Of a DNA stretch of 64,000 nt, positions 8,092-16,810 are shown piece after piece. The stretch comes from Candidatus Rokuibacteriota bacterium (lineage in GTDB: Bacteria > Methylomirabilota > Methylomirabilia > Rokubacteriales > CSP1-6). The stretch is from assembly GCA_016188005.1 (NCBI GenBank), contig JACPIQ010000008.1:192484-256483 (forward strand). Direction: 5' to 3'. Positions within the stretch are counted from its first letter, which is position 1, and each line of letters opens with the position of its first letter. Both the position numbers and the translations under genes were made by a program. The notes under the pieces were generated by a model that worked only from the letters and a program-made list of their open reading frames with translations, did no database searches and was not told the origin of the DNA.

Positions 8092-8834
8092 GCCTGCTCG
8101 AGGGCCACGGAATCACCAAGAGCTTCGGGGGCCTGGCAGCCTTGGCCGGCGTGGACTTCGCGGTCGGGGAGGGCGAGGTCGTGGGCCTCATCGGACCCAA
8201 CGGCGCGGGGAAGACGACGCTGATCAACGCCATCACGGGGATCCACCGGGCCGACCAGGGCCGCTTCACGTTCGACGGTCAGGACCTCACCCCGCTTCCT
8301 CCCGAGCGCATCGCGCGGCTCGGGATCGCGCGGACGTTCCAGATCCCACAGCCCTTTCACACCCTCAGCGTGCTGGAGCACGTCATGGTCGGCGTCGCCT
8401 TCGGCCGGCGCGGGACACCCATGAAGGCGGCGGAGGCCGAGGCACGCGCGGTCCTGGAGTTCGTGGGCCTCGGCGACAAGGCGGGGGTCGAGCCGCAGAG
8501 CCTGACGATTGTCGAGCTGCGGCGGCTCGAGCTGGCCCGTGCGCTCGGCTCCGGCGCCCGCCTGCTCCTGCTCGATGAGATCCACGCCGGGCTCACGCCC
8601 CGCGAGCTGGAGGACGCCATCACCATGATCGGCAAACTGCGGGAGCGCGGCATCACGATCCTGATGGTCGAACACCTCATGCGGATCATCATGCGCGTGT
8701 GCGAGCGGATCATCGTGCTCGACTTCGGCCGGAACATCGCGGCGGGCACCCCCGAAGAGATCGCGCGGGACCCGGAGGTGATCCGGGCGTACCTGGGCGG
8801 CGAGCCGGCACGTCAGGGAGCCACCGGTGCTTGA
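8088..8834 (+). CDS. livG: Liv-type ABC transporter ATPase LivG (system 1)
   Basis: The 248-residue ATPase starts at the GTG at 8088, inside the LivM stop (GTGA). Walker A is GPNGAGKTT (near residues 37-45), Walker B LLLLDE, and the switch histidine is in LMVEHLM near residue 190. The LSGGQ signature position is unusual: it reads LTIVELRRLELARAL, so the Ser-Gly-Gly core is absent. LivG proteins often have a relaxed signature, but system 2 in this window keeps LPLGSQKRLEIARAL. The Walker B continues DEIHAGL rather than DEPAAGL. All catalytic residues are otherwise present. It should pair with LivF. Confidence 0.9.
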   Translation: MSLLEGHGITKSFGGLAALAGVDFAVGEGEVVGLIGPNGAGKTTLINAITGIHRADQGRFTFDGQDLTPLPPERIARLGIARTFQIPQPFHTLSVLEHVMVGVAFGRRGTPMKAAEAEARAVLEFVGLGDKAGVEPQSLTIVELRRLELARALGSGARLLLLDEIHAGLTPRELEDAITMIGKLRERGITILMVEHLMRIIMRVCERIIVLDFGRNIAAGTPEEIARDPEVIRAYLGGEPARQGATGA

Positions 8835-9567
8835 GGTGAGCGGTCTCCGTGTCGCCTACGGGAAGATCCAGGTGGTCTGGGGGGTGTCTCTCGACATCGT
8901 CGAGGGCGAGACGGTCGCCGTCATCGGGGCCAACGGCGCCGGCAAGACCACACTGATGCGGACGTTCGCCGGGCTCCTGCGGCCGAGCGCCGGCCGCATC
9001 CTGTTCCGCGGGCGGGAGATCGGGGGGATGCCGCCACACGAGATCGCCCGACAGGGACTCGCGCTGGTCCCCGAGGGACGCGAGCTCTTCCCGCACATGT
9101 CGGTCGCCGAGAACCTCCTCCTCGGCGCCCGCCTCTGCCGGAGCCGCCAGCGCGCGACGGAGAACCTCGAGTGGGTGTACGAGTTGTTTCCCGTCCTGAG
9201 GGAGCGCCGCCGGCAGAGCGCCTCGACCCTCAGTGGGGGCGAGCAGCAGATGCTGGCCATCGCGCGCGCACTCATGGCCAGCCCCTCGCTCCTGCTGCTG
9301 GACGAGCCGTCCACGGGGCTGTCCCCGCTCATCGTCGGCAGCATCTTCGAGGTCATCGCGCGGCTCCGGGAGCGCGGCGGGACCACGCTCCTCGTCGAGC
9401 AGAACGTCCATCTGGCCCTGGCCGTCGCCCACCGCGCCTACGTCCTCGAGCGGGGGCGCGTCACGCTGGAAGGGCCGGGCCGGGAGCTCATGACGAACGC
9501 GCTGGTCCGCGAATCCTACCTCGGCGTCGCCGGCGGCACCCCCGCCCCGGCGGCGCCCGGCGGCTGA
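8827..9567 (+). CDS. livF: Liv-type ABC transporter ATPase LivF (system 1)
   Basis: The 246-residue ATPase has Walker A GANGAGKTT (near residues 35-43), a canonical LSGGEQQMLAIARAL signature near residue 137, Walker B LLLLDEPSTGLSP and switch His in VEQNVH near residue 197. The GTG start at 8827 overlaps the LivG gene by 8 nt. Because LivG here has a degenerate signature, LivF carries the only canonical signature in the pair; one of the two composite ATP sites may therefore be weak. The gene ends 4 nt before the thioesterase, which places that enzyme in the transporter operon. Confidence 0.93.
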   Translation: MLEVSGLRVAYGKIQVVWGVSLDIVEGETVAVIGANGAGKTTLMRTFAGLLRPSAGRILFRGREIGGMPPHEIARQGLALVPEGRELFPHMSVAENLLLGARLCRSRQRATENLEWVYELFPVLRERRRQSASTLSGGEQQMLAIARALMASPSLLLLDEPSTGLSPLIVGSIFEVIARLRERGGTTLLVEQNVHLALAVAHRAYVLERGRVTLEGPGRELMTNALVRESYLGVAGGTPAPAAPGG

Positions 9568-9571
9568 GCCG

Positions 9572-9994
9572 GTGAGACGGCGCGACCCGTCGGCCGTCCC
9601 CGCCGCCCTCAGGGCGCAGCTCGAGAGCGAGCCCTGGGCGCGCGCGCTCGGGGTCGAGTACGAGGAGATCGCCCCGGGGTACTGTCGCGTCGCCCTCACG
9701 GTGAAGCCGCACATGCTCAACCACCGGGGCTTCCCACACGGCGGCGTGATCTTCTCGCTGGCCGATGTGGCCTTCGGAGCGGCCTGCAACGCCCACGGCG
9801 AGACAGCGCTGGCCCTCACCATGACGATCAGCTTTCTGGCCGCCGCGGCACCGGGGTCGCGGCTCATCGCCGAGGGCCGGGAGCGCAAGCAGGGCCGGCG
9901 CGCGGGATTCTACGACATCCGCGTGCGCACCGCGGAGGGGGCTCTCGTGGCCTCCGTGAGCTGCCTCTCCCACCGGGTGAGCGGGCCGAAGTAG
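9572..9994 (+). CDS. PaaI-family hotdog-fold acyl-CoA thioesterase
   Basis: The 140-residue protein has the hotdog thioesterase motif MLNHRGFPHGGVIFSLAD near residues 50-67. The HGG and the Asp of the long helix form the catalytic site in PaaI enzymes. Start is a GTG at 9572, four bases after livF. PaaI-type enzymes release CoA from phenylacetyl-CoA intermediates and other aryl or medium-chain acyl-CoAs, often as a rescue valve when CoA thioesters pile up. Its place between a transporter and catabolic genes with a PaaK-like ligase at the far end fits such a role. The actual substrate is unknown. Confidence 0.85.
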   Translation: MRRRDPSAVPAALRAQLESEPWARALGVEYEEIAPGYCRVALTVKPHMLNHRGFPHGGVIFSLADVAFGAACNAHGETALALTMTISFLAAAAPGSRLIAEGRERKQGRRAGFYDIRVRTAEGALVASVSCLSHRVSGPK

Positions 9995-10024
9995 GGGAGA
10001 CCCCGGGCCCGCCCCACGCGGGTG

Positions 10025-10060
10025 TTGACAGGCTGCGGGGAGCGCTGATATGTCTAGACA
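10025..10060 (+). promoter_or_regulatory. Candidate promoter with palindromic operator at the GntR gene
   Basis: TTGACA at 10025-10030 is followed 18 bp later by an extended -10 (TG-A-TATGTC, 10046-10054). The perfect 10-bp palindrome TGTCTAGACA (10051-10060) overlaps the -10. HutC/GntR regulators bind such inverted repeats, so this is a plausible autoregulatory operator. It also overlaps the ATG at 10050, so either the promoter or that start is wrong; translation could instead begin at ATG 10095. Confidence 0.4.
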
Positions 10061-10832
10061 ACCGCGGCGCGCCCGGGGGACGCCCGCGGTACCCATGGCC
10101 GAGCCCCGCGCCGTCCCGCGCTACCTGAGGATCGCCGACGCGCTGCGCGCCCGGATCCGCGCCGGCCGCTGGCGCCAGGCCGAACGCCTGCCTTCGGAGC
10201 ATGCCCTCTGCCGCCAGTTCCGCGTGAGCCGGATGACTGTCCGGCAGGCCCTGGACATCCTCCGCCACGAAGGTCTCCTGTCCCGGCACGTGGGCCGCGG
10301 CACCTTCACCTCGCCCGTGCCCGCAGAGCGGCGGCTCCGCGTCATCGGGTCCGTGGAGGACATGCTGGCGCTGGGCGAGGAGACGTGGTTCAAGCCGCTG
10401 GAGCGCATGCTCACGGCGGCGGCCCCCGACGCGTCGGCGGCCCTCCGGCTGGCGCCTGGAGCCCTGGTGGCGCGCTTCACCGGGATCCGCTACGGGGACG
10501 ACGGGCCCTTCCAGCACGTGACCGCGTACGTGCCCGCGGCCATCGGCCGCCGGATCCTGGAGGCGGACCTGTCGGCGACCTCGGTGATCGGGACGGTGGA
10601 GCGGGAGCTGGGGCTGGCGGTGAAGTATCTCGAGCAGGCCATCGAGGTGATGCGCTGCCCGCGGGGCACCGCGCGGCTCCTGGCCGTCGCGGCCGGGTCG
10701 CCCATCCTCCGCTTCCGCCGCACCTACTTCACGGCGTCTGGAGAGCCCGTGGAGCACGCCGTGACTTTCCACTGGGCCGGGCGCTACCCCTACGCCATGA
10801 TGCTCTTCCGCTCGGAAACCACCCTGCGATGA
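10050..10832 (+). CDS. GntR family (HutC subfamily) transcriptional regulator
   Basis: The protein has 260 residues from ATG 10050, or 245 from ATG 10095. An N-terminal winged helix (LPSEHALCRQFRVSRMTVRQAL, then GRGTF at the wing) is followed by a UTRA ligand-binding domain (about residues 100-255, with F-R-R-T-Y-F near the end), which defines the HutC subfamily. ATG 10050 has GGGGAG at proper spacing, but this would place the start codon inside the TGTCTAGACA palindrome. It is the only recognisable DNA-binding regulator in the catabolic region and precedes hyuA by 92 bp, so it probably controls hyuAB and downstream genes, and itself. The effector is unknown; UTRA domains bind small acids and sugars. 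Confidence 0.9.
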   Translation: MSRQPRRARGTPAVPMAEPRAVPRYLRIADALRARIRAGRWRQAERLPSEHALCRQFRVSRMTVRQALDILRHEGLLSRHVGRGTFTSPVPAERRLRVIGSVEDMLALGEETWFKPLERMLTAAAPDASAALRLAPGALVARFTGIRYGDDGPFQHVTAYVPAAIGRRILEADLSATSVIGTVERELGLAVKYLEQAIEVMRCPRGTARLLAVAAGSPILRFRRTYFTASGEPVEHAVTFHWAGRYPYAMMLFRSETTLR

Positions 10833-10848
10833 CGCCCCCCTCATTCGG

Positions 10849-10922
10849 GCGCCCCGATGAGGGCCGAAGGCCCGAAGAGGCCCAACCGCGAGCCGTGATG
10901 CCCCCCGTTCGAGCGAGATAAT
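10849..10922 (+). repeat. Hairpin element, locus 2
   Basis: This single copy fills the gap between the GntR gene and hyuA. It shows GCCCCGATGAG, then GGGCC-GAA-GGCCC (five pairs), GAAGAGGCCCAACCGC and a CGTTCGAGCGAGA block ending just before the hyuA ATG. The stem bases differ from locus 1 but remain complementary. The middle part is more diverged than at the other two loci. Confidence 0.7.
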
Positions 10923-10924
10923 AC

Positions 10925-12997
10925 ATGTCCCAGTACCGCATCGGGTTCGACGTCGGGGGCACCTTCACGGACTTCGTCCTCCAGTCGCCCGCCGGGGACA
11001 TCGTGACCGCCAAGCGGCTGACGACCTACCCCGATCCCTCTGACGCCTGCCTGGCGGGGCTCGATGACCTGCTGGCGCGCGCCGGGTGCCCGTGGACGGC
11101 GCTCGGCCAGGCGGTCCACGGCACCACTATCGGATCCAACCTGGTCATCGAGCGAAAGGGGCGCGACGTGGCGCTGATCACGACGCGGGGCTTCCGTGAC
11201 GTGCTCATCATCGGGCGCTCGAAACGCTACCAGGTCTACGATCTGCAGATCGAGAAGCCCAGGCCCCTCATCCCGCGCCGGCTCATCGCCGAGGTCCCCG
11301 AGCGCGTGCGGGCGGACGGTTCGGTGCTCGAGCGGCTCGACGAGGACGAGGCCCGCCGGGTGATCCGGTGCCTGGCCGCTCGAGGGGTCAGAGCGGTGGC
11401 GGTGTGTCTGCTTCACGCCTACGTGAACCCCGCCCACGAGCGGCGCCTCGCCGAGATCGTCGCCGCGGAGGCTCCCGGGATCGCCGTGAGCCTCTCTCAC
11501 GAGGTCTCGCCGACCTTCAGGGAGTACGAGCGCACCAGCACCACCGTCGTCAACGCCTACATCATGGGCGCCATCCGGGAGTACCTGGAGAGCCTGCGGG
11601 GGGAGATGGGACGGCGCGGGTACGGGGGGCGGCTGTTCATCATGCAGTCCTCGGGCGGCATCGCGACCGCCGAGGCCATGGAGCGCTATCCGGTGCGGAT
11701 GATCGAGTCGGGCCCGGCGGCCGGCACGCTCATGGCCTCCGCCTACGGCGAGCTCTCTGGGCACCGGGATCTCATTGCTTTCGACATGGGCGGGACGACG
11801 GCCAAGCTCGCCCTCATCCATGGCGGCCGCCCCCTGGTCACCTCGCTCTTCGAGCTGCACCGGGTGGGCGGGGCGGCTGGCAGCGGGCTCCCCATGAACA
11901 TCCAGGCGCTGGACCTCGTGGAGATCGGGGCGGGCGGAGGTTCCATCGCCTCGGCGCGGCTCGGGGTGATCGCCGTGGGGCCGGAGAGCGCCTCGTCCAC
12001 CCCCGGGCCCGCCTGCTACGCGCGCGGGGGGACGGCGCCCACCGTCACCGACGCCGATCTCGTCCTCGGCTATCTCAACCCCCAGCGCTTCGCGGGCGGG
12101 AGCATGACGCTCGACGTGGCGCGGGCGCGGGAGGCCATCGAGGAACGCGTCGCGCGCCCGCTGGGGCTCACGCTCACGGAGGCTGCCTGGGGTATCCACC
12201 TGGTGGTGAACAGCAACATGGAGCTGGCCACGCGCGTGGTGTCCATCGAGCGGGGCCATGATCCCCGCGGCCTCACGCTGGTGGCCTTCGGCGGCTCCGG
12301 GCCCGTGCACGGCTGCCGGCTTGCCCAGGCGCTCAGGATCCCGCGCGTGATCCTGCCCGCGGCAGCGGGCGTGACGGCGGCGCTGGGCCTGCTGTCAGCC
12401 GAGGTGAAGTTCGACGTGGCCCGGAGCTACGTGCGGCGGCTCGATGCCGTGGATCCCGGCCATCTCGGCACCATCTACCGCGAGATGGAGGCCCAGGCCC
12501 TCGCGGTGGTCCGCGAGTCGGCGGTGGAAGGGGAGGTCGCAATCCAGCGGACGGCCGACCTCCGCTACGTGGGGCAGGGGTACGAGGTCAACGTCCCGGT
12601 GCCCCCGGGCCCGCTCGGGCAGCGCGAGCTCGCTCGGGTGCGCCGGGCCTTCGATGGGGCCTACGAAGCGCGCTACGGCGTCGCCGCGCCCGGTGAGCCG
12701 GTCGAGGCGGTCACCTGGAAGCTCACCGCGCTCGGGGCAGGGCCGCGCCTGGCCTTGCCGCGCGCTCCCCGCGGCGGGGGGGTGGAGGCGGCACTCTACG
12801 GGCGGCGGCCGGCCTATTTCCCGGAGAAGGGCGGCTACGCGGACACGCCGGTGTACGACCGCTACCGGCTTCCGGCCGGCGCCGAGATCACAGGTCCGGC
12901 CATCGTGGAAGAGCGGGAGTCCACCACGGTGCTTCCGCCCGGCTGCGGCGCGCGGGTCGACGACTGGGGCAGCCTCCAGGTGGAGGTGGGCTCGTGA
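10925..12997 (+). CDS. hyuA: Hydantoinase/oxoprolinase subunit A (HyuA-like), copy 1
   Basis: The 690-residue protein carries the ATPase fold of the N-methylhydantoinase/5-oxoprolinase/acetone carboxylase family. The phosphate-binding loop GFDVGGTFTDF is at residues 7-17, HGTTIGSN near 60 and a second nucleotide-binding segment AFDMGGTTAK near 285. Residues up to about 180 form the Hydant_A_N domain and 200-500 the Hydantoinase_A domain, then a C-terminal domain. With HyuB it hydrolyses cyclic amides (hydantoins, 5-oxoproline, lactams) using ATP, or carboxylates ketones in the Apc/Acx branches. Its 3' end overlaps hyuB by 4 nt. It is only distantly similar to the second HyuA at 25.9 kb, so the two probably act on different substrates. 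Confidence 0.92.
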   Translation: MSQYRIGFDVGGTFTDFVLQSPAGDIVTAKRLTTYPDPSDACLAGLDDLLARAGCPWTALGQAVHGTTIGSNLVIERKGRDVALITTRGFRDVLIIGRSKRYQVYDLQIEKPRPLIPRRLIAEVPERVRADGSVLERLDEDEARRVIRCLAARGVRAVAVCLLHAYVNPAHERRLAEIVAAEAPGIAVSLSHEVSPTFREYERTSTTVVNAYIMGAIREYLESLRGEMGRRGYGGRLFIMQSSGGIATAEAMERYPVRMIESGPAAGTLMASAYGELSGHRDLIAFDMGGTTAKLALIHGGRPLVTSLFELHRVGGAAGSGLPMNIQALDLVEIGAGGGSIASARLGVIAVGPESASSTPGPACYARGGTAPTVTDADLVLGYLNPQRFAGGSMTLDVARAREAIEERVARPLGLTLTEAAWGIHLVVNSNMELATRVVSIERGHDPRGLTLVAFGGSGPVHGCRLAQALRIPRVILPAAAGVTAALGLLSAEVKFDVARSYVRRLDAVDPGHLGTIYREMEAQALAVVRESAVEGEVAIQRTADLRYVGQGYEVNVPVPPGPLGQRELARVRRAFDGAYEARYGVAAPGEPVEAVTWKLTALGAGPRLALPRAPRGGGVEAALYGRRPAYFPEKGGYADTPVYDRYRLPAGAEITGPAIVEERESTTVLPPGCGARVDDWGSLQVEVGS

Positions 12998-14712
12998 CGG
13001 CACCGGTGAACGCGCTGACGCTGTCGGTGATCTGGGGGGCGCTGCAGTCCATCGCCGTCGAGATCGGCACCACCGTGCACAGGACGGCGTACTCCGAGCA
13101 GGCGCGCGAGGGGCAGGACTTCTCGGTCGCCGTCTTCGATCCCCGGGGCCGGATGGTCGCGCAGGGTCCGTACAGCCCCGGGCACATGGGCGCCATGTCC
13201 TTCGCCGTGAGGAACGCCCTGGCCGCTCACCCGGTGGAGACGCTCCGGCCCGGCGATGCCATCCTCCTCAACGATCCCCTTCTCGGCTCCGGCCATTTCC
13301 CCGACTTCTTCATCACGCAGCCGGCCTTCCTGGACGGGCGGCTCGTCGGCTTCGTCGTCAACATCCTCCACCACACCGACGTGGGCGGCCAGCGGCCCGG
13401 CAGCCAGGGCGTCGTGGGGATCTTCGACTACTACCAGGAGGGTTTACGGATCCCGCCCACGAGGCTCTGGAGCGAGTACCGGGAGAGCGAAGCCGTGGTG
13501 GGGATCATCGCCGCGAACACGCGCACCCCCGAGAAGGTGCTGGGCGACCTCCGCGCCCAGCGGAGCGCGCTCCGGGTCGGCGAGCAGCGCCTCGTGGAGC
13601 TGGCCGAGCGCTACGGGTCGGAGACGCTCACCTCCGCCATGGAGGAGATTCTGAGCCGAACAGAGGCAAGTATGCGATCTGCGATCCGAACAATCCCAGA
13701 TGGCGTCTACGAGTTTGAGGACTTCATGGACGACTGCGGACCGGGCACCCCGCCGCTCCGGGTGGCCGTGACGGTCACGGTCAGTGGCGAGGAGGTGCAG
13801 GTGGACTACACGGGCTCGGCCCCCCAGACGGGCTCCGGGCTCAACTCCTACATCAACTACACCCGCTCCTACTCCTACGCGGCCATCAAGTGCCTCACCG
13901 ATCCGCTGGGCCCCATGAACGAGGGCGCGCTCCGGCCCATCACCGTCGAGGCGCCACTCGGCTCGTTCCTGAATCCCCGCCCACCTGCAGGCGGCGGGCC
14001 GCGGGCCGTCATCTGCTACCGGATCTTCGAGGCGGTGATCGGGGCCCTGGCCCCGGCGGTGCCCGACCGGGTCGCCGCGGCCTCCTCGCACATGGCCAAC
14101 CCGACCTTTGGCGGCTACGACCCGGCGCGAGAGCGGCGCTTCGTCGCCTACGAGCTGGTCCTGGGGGGCACCGGCGCCCGGGCGACGAAGGACGGGGTGG
14201 AAGCGATGTGCGCGGCCTTCAACGCCTCCAACATCCCGGTGGAGGCGCAGGAGCAGAACCATCCCATCGTCGTGGAGCGCTTCGAGCTCATTGCCGACTC
14301 GGCGGGTCCGGGCAGATTCCGCGGCGGCTGCGGCATCAGGCGCGACATGAAGTTCCTGGCCGAGGACGGCAAGCTGACGAACCTCTCCGAGCGGCAGCGC
14401 TTCGCGCCGTGGGGGTTGTTCGGTGGGGAGAGCGGGAGCCTCGCCCGGACCGTGATCAACCCGGGCGCAAACGCCCGCGTGGTGCACGGGAAGACCTCGG
14501 AGGACTTCGGCTACGGCGACGTGATCTCGTTCCAGCTCTCGGGGTCAGGGGGCTACGGCAACCCCTTCGAGCGCGATCCGGCGCGCGTGCTCGAGGACGT
14601 GCTGGATGGTTTCGTGAGTCTCGATCAGGCGCGGACCGCATACGGCGTCGTGATCGATCCGGCGACCATGACGGTGAACACGAAGGCGACGGAGGTCCTG
14701 CGACATGAGTGA
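12994..14712 (+). CDS. hyuB: Hydantoinase/oxoprolinase subunit B (HyuB-like), copy 1
   Basis: The 572-residue protein matches the Hydantoinase_B family over its length. It begins ALTLSVIWGALQSIAVEIG, has the conserved GDAILLNDPLLGSGHFPDFF near residue 88, NILHHTDVGGQRPGS near 122 and a glycine-rich C-terminus GSGGYGNPFERDP. This subunit contributes the metal and substrate site of the HyuAB complex. Its GTG start (12994) lies inside the hyuA stop. At the 3' end it overlaps the binding-protein gene by 8 nt. The LNDP and HHTDVGG acidic/histidine positions are intact, so I expect an active enzyme. Confidence 0.92.
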   Translation: MTAPVNALTLSVIWGALQSIAVEIGTTVHRTAYSEQAREGQDFSVAVFDPRGRMVAQGPYSPGHMGAMSFAVRNALAAHPVETLRPGDAILLNDPLLGSGHFPDFFITQPAFLDGRLVGFVVNILHHTDVGGQRPGSQGVVGIFDYYQEGLRIPPTRLWSEYRESEAVVGIIAANTRTPEKVLGDLRAQRSALRVGEQRLVELAERYGSETLTSAMEEILSRTEASMRSAIRTIPDGVYEFEDFMDDCGPGTPPLRVAVTVTVSGEEVQVDYTGSAPQTGSGLNSYINYTRSYSYAAIKCLTDPLGPMNEGALRPITVEAPLGSFLNPRPPAGGGPRAVICYRIFEAVIGALAPAVPDRVAAASSHMANPTFGGYDPARERRFVAYELVLGGTGARATKDGVEAMCAAFNASNIPVEAQEQNHPIVVERFELIADSAGPGRFRGGCGIRRDMKFLAEDGKLTNLSERQRFAPWGLFGGESGSLARTVINPGANARVVHGKTSEDFGYGDVISFQLSGSGGYGNPFERDPARVLEDVLDGFVSLDQARTAYGVVIDPATMTVNTKATEVLRHE

Positions 14713-16336
14713 GCGTCGGCCTCGGTGGTTCGCGGCGGGGGCGGCGGTGCTTCTCCTCGGGGCGGCAGCCGCGGCGCTGGCGGCGGACGACGGCCCGCGC
14801 CGCGGTGGCGAGCTGCTCTTCATCATGCCGGCGGCCGACCCGCCGTCCTACGACGCCCACCGTGAGGACACCTTCGCCGTCATCCAGCCCGCGGCCCCCC
14901 ACTACAACACCCTGCTGCGCCCGGATCCGTCCGATCGCACGGGGACGCGGCTCGTGGGCGACCTGGCCGAGTCGTGGACGGTGTCGAGCGACGGGCGCAC
15001 CTACACGGTGAGGCTCCGGCGCGGCGTGCGGTTCCACGACGGCGCCGGGATGACCTCGGCCGACGTGAAGGCCTCCTATGACAAGATCATCTCTCCGCCC
15101 GAGGGTGTCACCTCCGCCCGCAAGGGCGAGTTCGTGGCGGTCGAAGGCGTCGAGGCTCCGGACCCGCACACGGTGGTCTTCCGGCTCAAGTGGGCGTCGA
15201 ACTCCTTCCTCGGGTCGCTGGCCTCGCCGTGGAACTGGATCTACAAGGCCGAGATCCTGGCGCGGGACCCGCGCTGGTACCAGCGGAACATCATGGGCAC
15301 GGGCCCGTTCAAGTTCGTCGAGCACGTCAAGGGCTCCCACTGGGTGGGGAGGCGGAACCCGGACTACTGGGACACGGGCAAGCCGTACCTCGACGGCTAT
15401 CGGGCGCTCTTCATCACCCAGGCCGCCGCCCAGGTGGCAGCCATCCGTGCCGAGCGGGCCCACATCCAGTTCCGCGGCTTCACGCCGGCGAACCGCGAGA
15501 CCCTGGTGCAGGCGCTGGGGTCCAACCTCACGGTGCAGGAGAGCGCGTGGAACTGCCATGCGATGCTGGTCTTCAACCACGAGAAACCCCCCTTCGATGA
15601 TCGGCGTTTCCGGCGGGCGCTGTCGCTCGCGATCGACCGCTACGAGGGGTCGAAGGCCCTGTCCAAGATCGCCATCGTGAAGGAGGTGGCGGGCCTGCAC
15701 GTGCCCGGCTCCCCGTGGGCGACGCCGCCGGACGAGCTGGCGAAGCTGGCGGGTTACTGGCGGGACATCGGGGCCTCCCGGGCCGAGGCAAGGCGCCTGC
15801 TGCGCGAGGTGGGGCTGCCAGAGGGCTTCGGGTTCACCCTCCTGGCGACCGGCGTCCCGCAGCCATTCGACGCCATCGCCGTGTGGCTCATCGACCAGTG
15901 GCGTCAGGTGGGCCTCAGCGTGAAGCAGGAAGTCCCAGAGCGCGGCCGCTACTACGACAAGCTGCGCGGCGGCGATTACCAGGTCTCCTTCGATCCGAAG
16001 TGCGGCTACATCGTCGAGCCCGACCTCGACCTCTACAAGTTCCAGAGCGGGCCCACGTCGGCGGTGCCCTCCGGCATCAGCCACGCCAACTATGCGCGCT
16101 ACAAGGACCCGGTGCTGGACGAGCTCTTCGTCCGGCAGAGCCGGGCGCGGAGCCAGGAGGACCGGCGGCGCTTCCTGCGCGAGTTCGAGCGCCGGCTGCT
16201 CGACGAGGAGGCCCACTACGCGACGACCCTGCAGTGGCACCGGATCGTGCCGCACCTGGCCAGGGTGCGGGGGTGGACCCTCACGCCCAGTCATTACCTC
16301 AATCATCAACTTGACACGGTCTGGCTGGCCGAATAG
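14705..16336 (+). CDS. Oligopeptide-type ABC substrate-binding protein (SBP_bac_5), orphan
   Basis: The 543-residue exported protein has a signal peptide at residues 1-27 (hydrophobic AAGAAVLLLGAAAAALA, likely cut after LAA) and a family 5 solute-binding fold. GDLAESWTVSSDGRTYTVRLRRGVRFHDG near residues 80-110 is the family hallmark. Its ATG overlaps the hyuB end by 8 nt, so it is translationally coupled to the hydantoinase genes. No Dpp/Opp-type permease or ATPase is in the window, so it either uses a transporter encoded elsewhere or works as a periplasmic binding protein for the HyuAB substrate. Family 5 ligands include peptides, nickel and many small organic compounds. Confidence 0.88.
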   Translation: MSERRPRWFAAGAAVLLLGAAAAALAADDGPRRGGELLFIMPAADPPSYDAHREDTFAVIQPAAPHYNTLLRPDPSDRTGTRLVGDLAESWTVSSDGRTYTVRLRRGVRFHDGAGMTSADVKASYDKIISPPEGVTSARKGEFVAVEGVEAPDPHTVVFRLKWASNSFLGSLASPWNWIYKAEILARDPRWYQRNIMGTGPFKFVEHVKGSHWVGRRNPDYWDTGKPYLDGYRALFITQAAAQVAAIRAERAHIQFRGFTPANRETLVQALGSNLTVQESAWNCHAMLVFNHEKPPFDDRRFRRALSLAIDRYEGSKALSKIAIVKEVAGLHVPGSPWATPPDELAKLAGYWRDIGASRAEARRLLREVGLPEGFGFTLLATGVPQPFDAIAVWLIDQWRQVGLSVKQEVPERGRYYDKLRGGDYQVSFDPKCGYIVEPDLDLYKFQSGPTSAVPSGISHANYARYKDPVLDELFVRQSRARSQEDRRRFLREFERRLLDEEAHYATTLQWHRIVPHLARVRGWTLTPSHYLNHQLDTVWLAE

Positions 16337-16348
16337 GAGGCGCCCTCC

Positions 16349-16810
16349 ATGGCATACCAGCCGCGAGGCCGGCACTTCGAGGACTTCGAGGTCGGCGAGG
16401 TGATCGAGACCTGCGCCCGCACCATCGACGCCGCCGACGTCACGCTCTTCGCCGGGCTCTCCGGCGACCACAACCCGCTTCACACCGACGAGGAGACGGC
16501 GAAGACGACGCCCTTCGGCTCCCGCATCGCGCACGGGATGCTCACCGTGTGCATCTCCACCGGCCAGCAGAACCAGACGGGCCTCTTCGAGGGGACCACG
16601 CTGGCGCTCCTGGGCATGGACAGGCTCCGCTTCAGCGGCGCGGTGAAGTTCGGCGACACGATCCGCACTGAGATGACGGTGCGAGAGGTGAAGGAGTCGT
16701 CGAAGCCGGACCGGGGCACGGTGCGTCTGGACGTGGCGGTGAAGAACCAGCGCGGCGAAACCGTCGCCACCTGGGACCAGGCCGTGCTGATGCGCAGGAG
16801 GTCTGCATGA
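16349..16810 (+). CDS. MaoC-like (R)-specific enoyl-CoA hydratase
   Basis: The 153-residue hotdog protein has the hydratase-2 motif D40-H-N-P-L-H45 followed by GSRIAHGML. Asp40 and His45 form the catalytic dyad that adds water to trans-2-enoyl-CoA. It has a good ribosome-binding site (GGAGG, 16336-16341) after the binding-protein stop. The length is typical of single-hotdog (PhaJ-like) enzymes, active as dimers. It overlaps the SDR by 4 nt, and the pair hydratase plus (R)-3-hydroxyacyl-CoA dehydrogenase would feed the thiolase-like enzyme next door. A MaoC next to an SCP2 thiolase and DUF35 also recalls the ChsH1/ChsH2-Ltp2 aldolase system. Confidence 0.88.
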   Translation: MAYQPRGRHFEDFEVGEVIETCARTIDAADVTLFAGLSGDHNPLHTDEETAKTTPFGSRIAHGMLTVCISTGQQNQTGLFEGTTLALLGMDRLRFSGAVKFGDTIRTEMTVREVKESSKPDRGTVRLDVAVKNQRGETVATWDQAVLMRRRSA

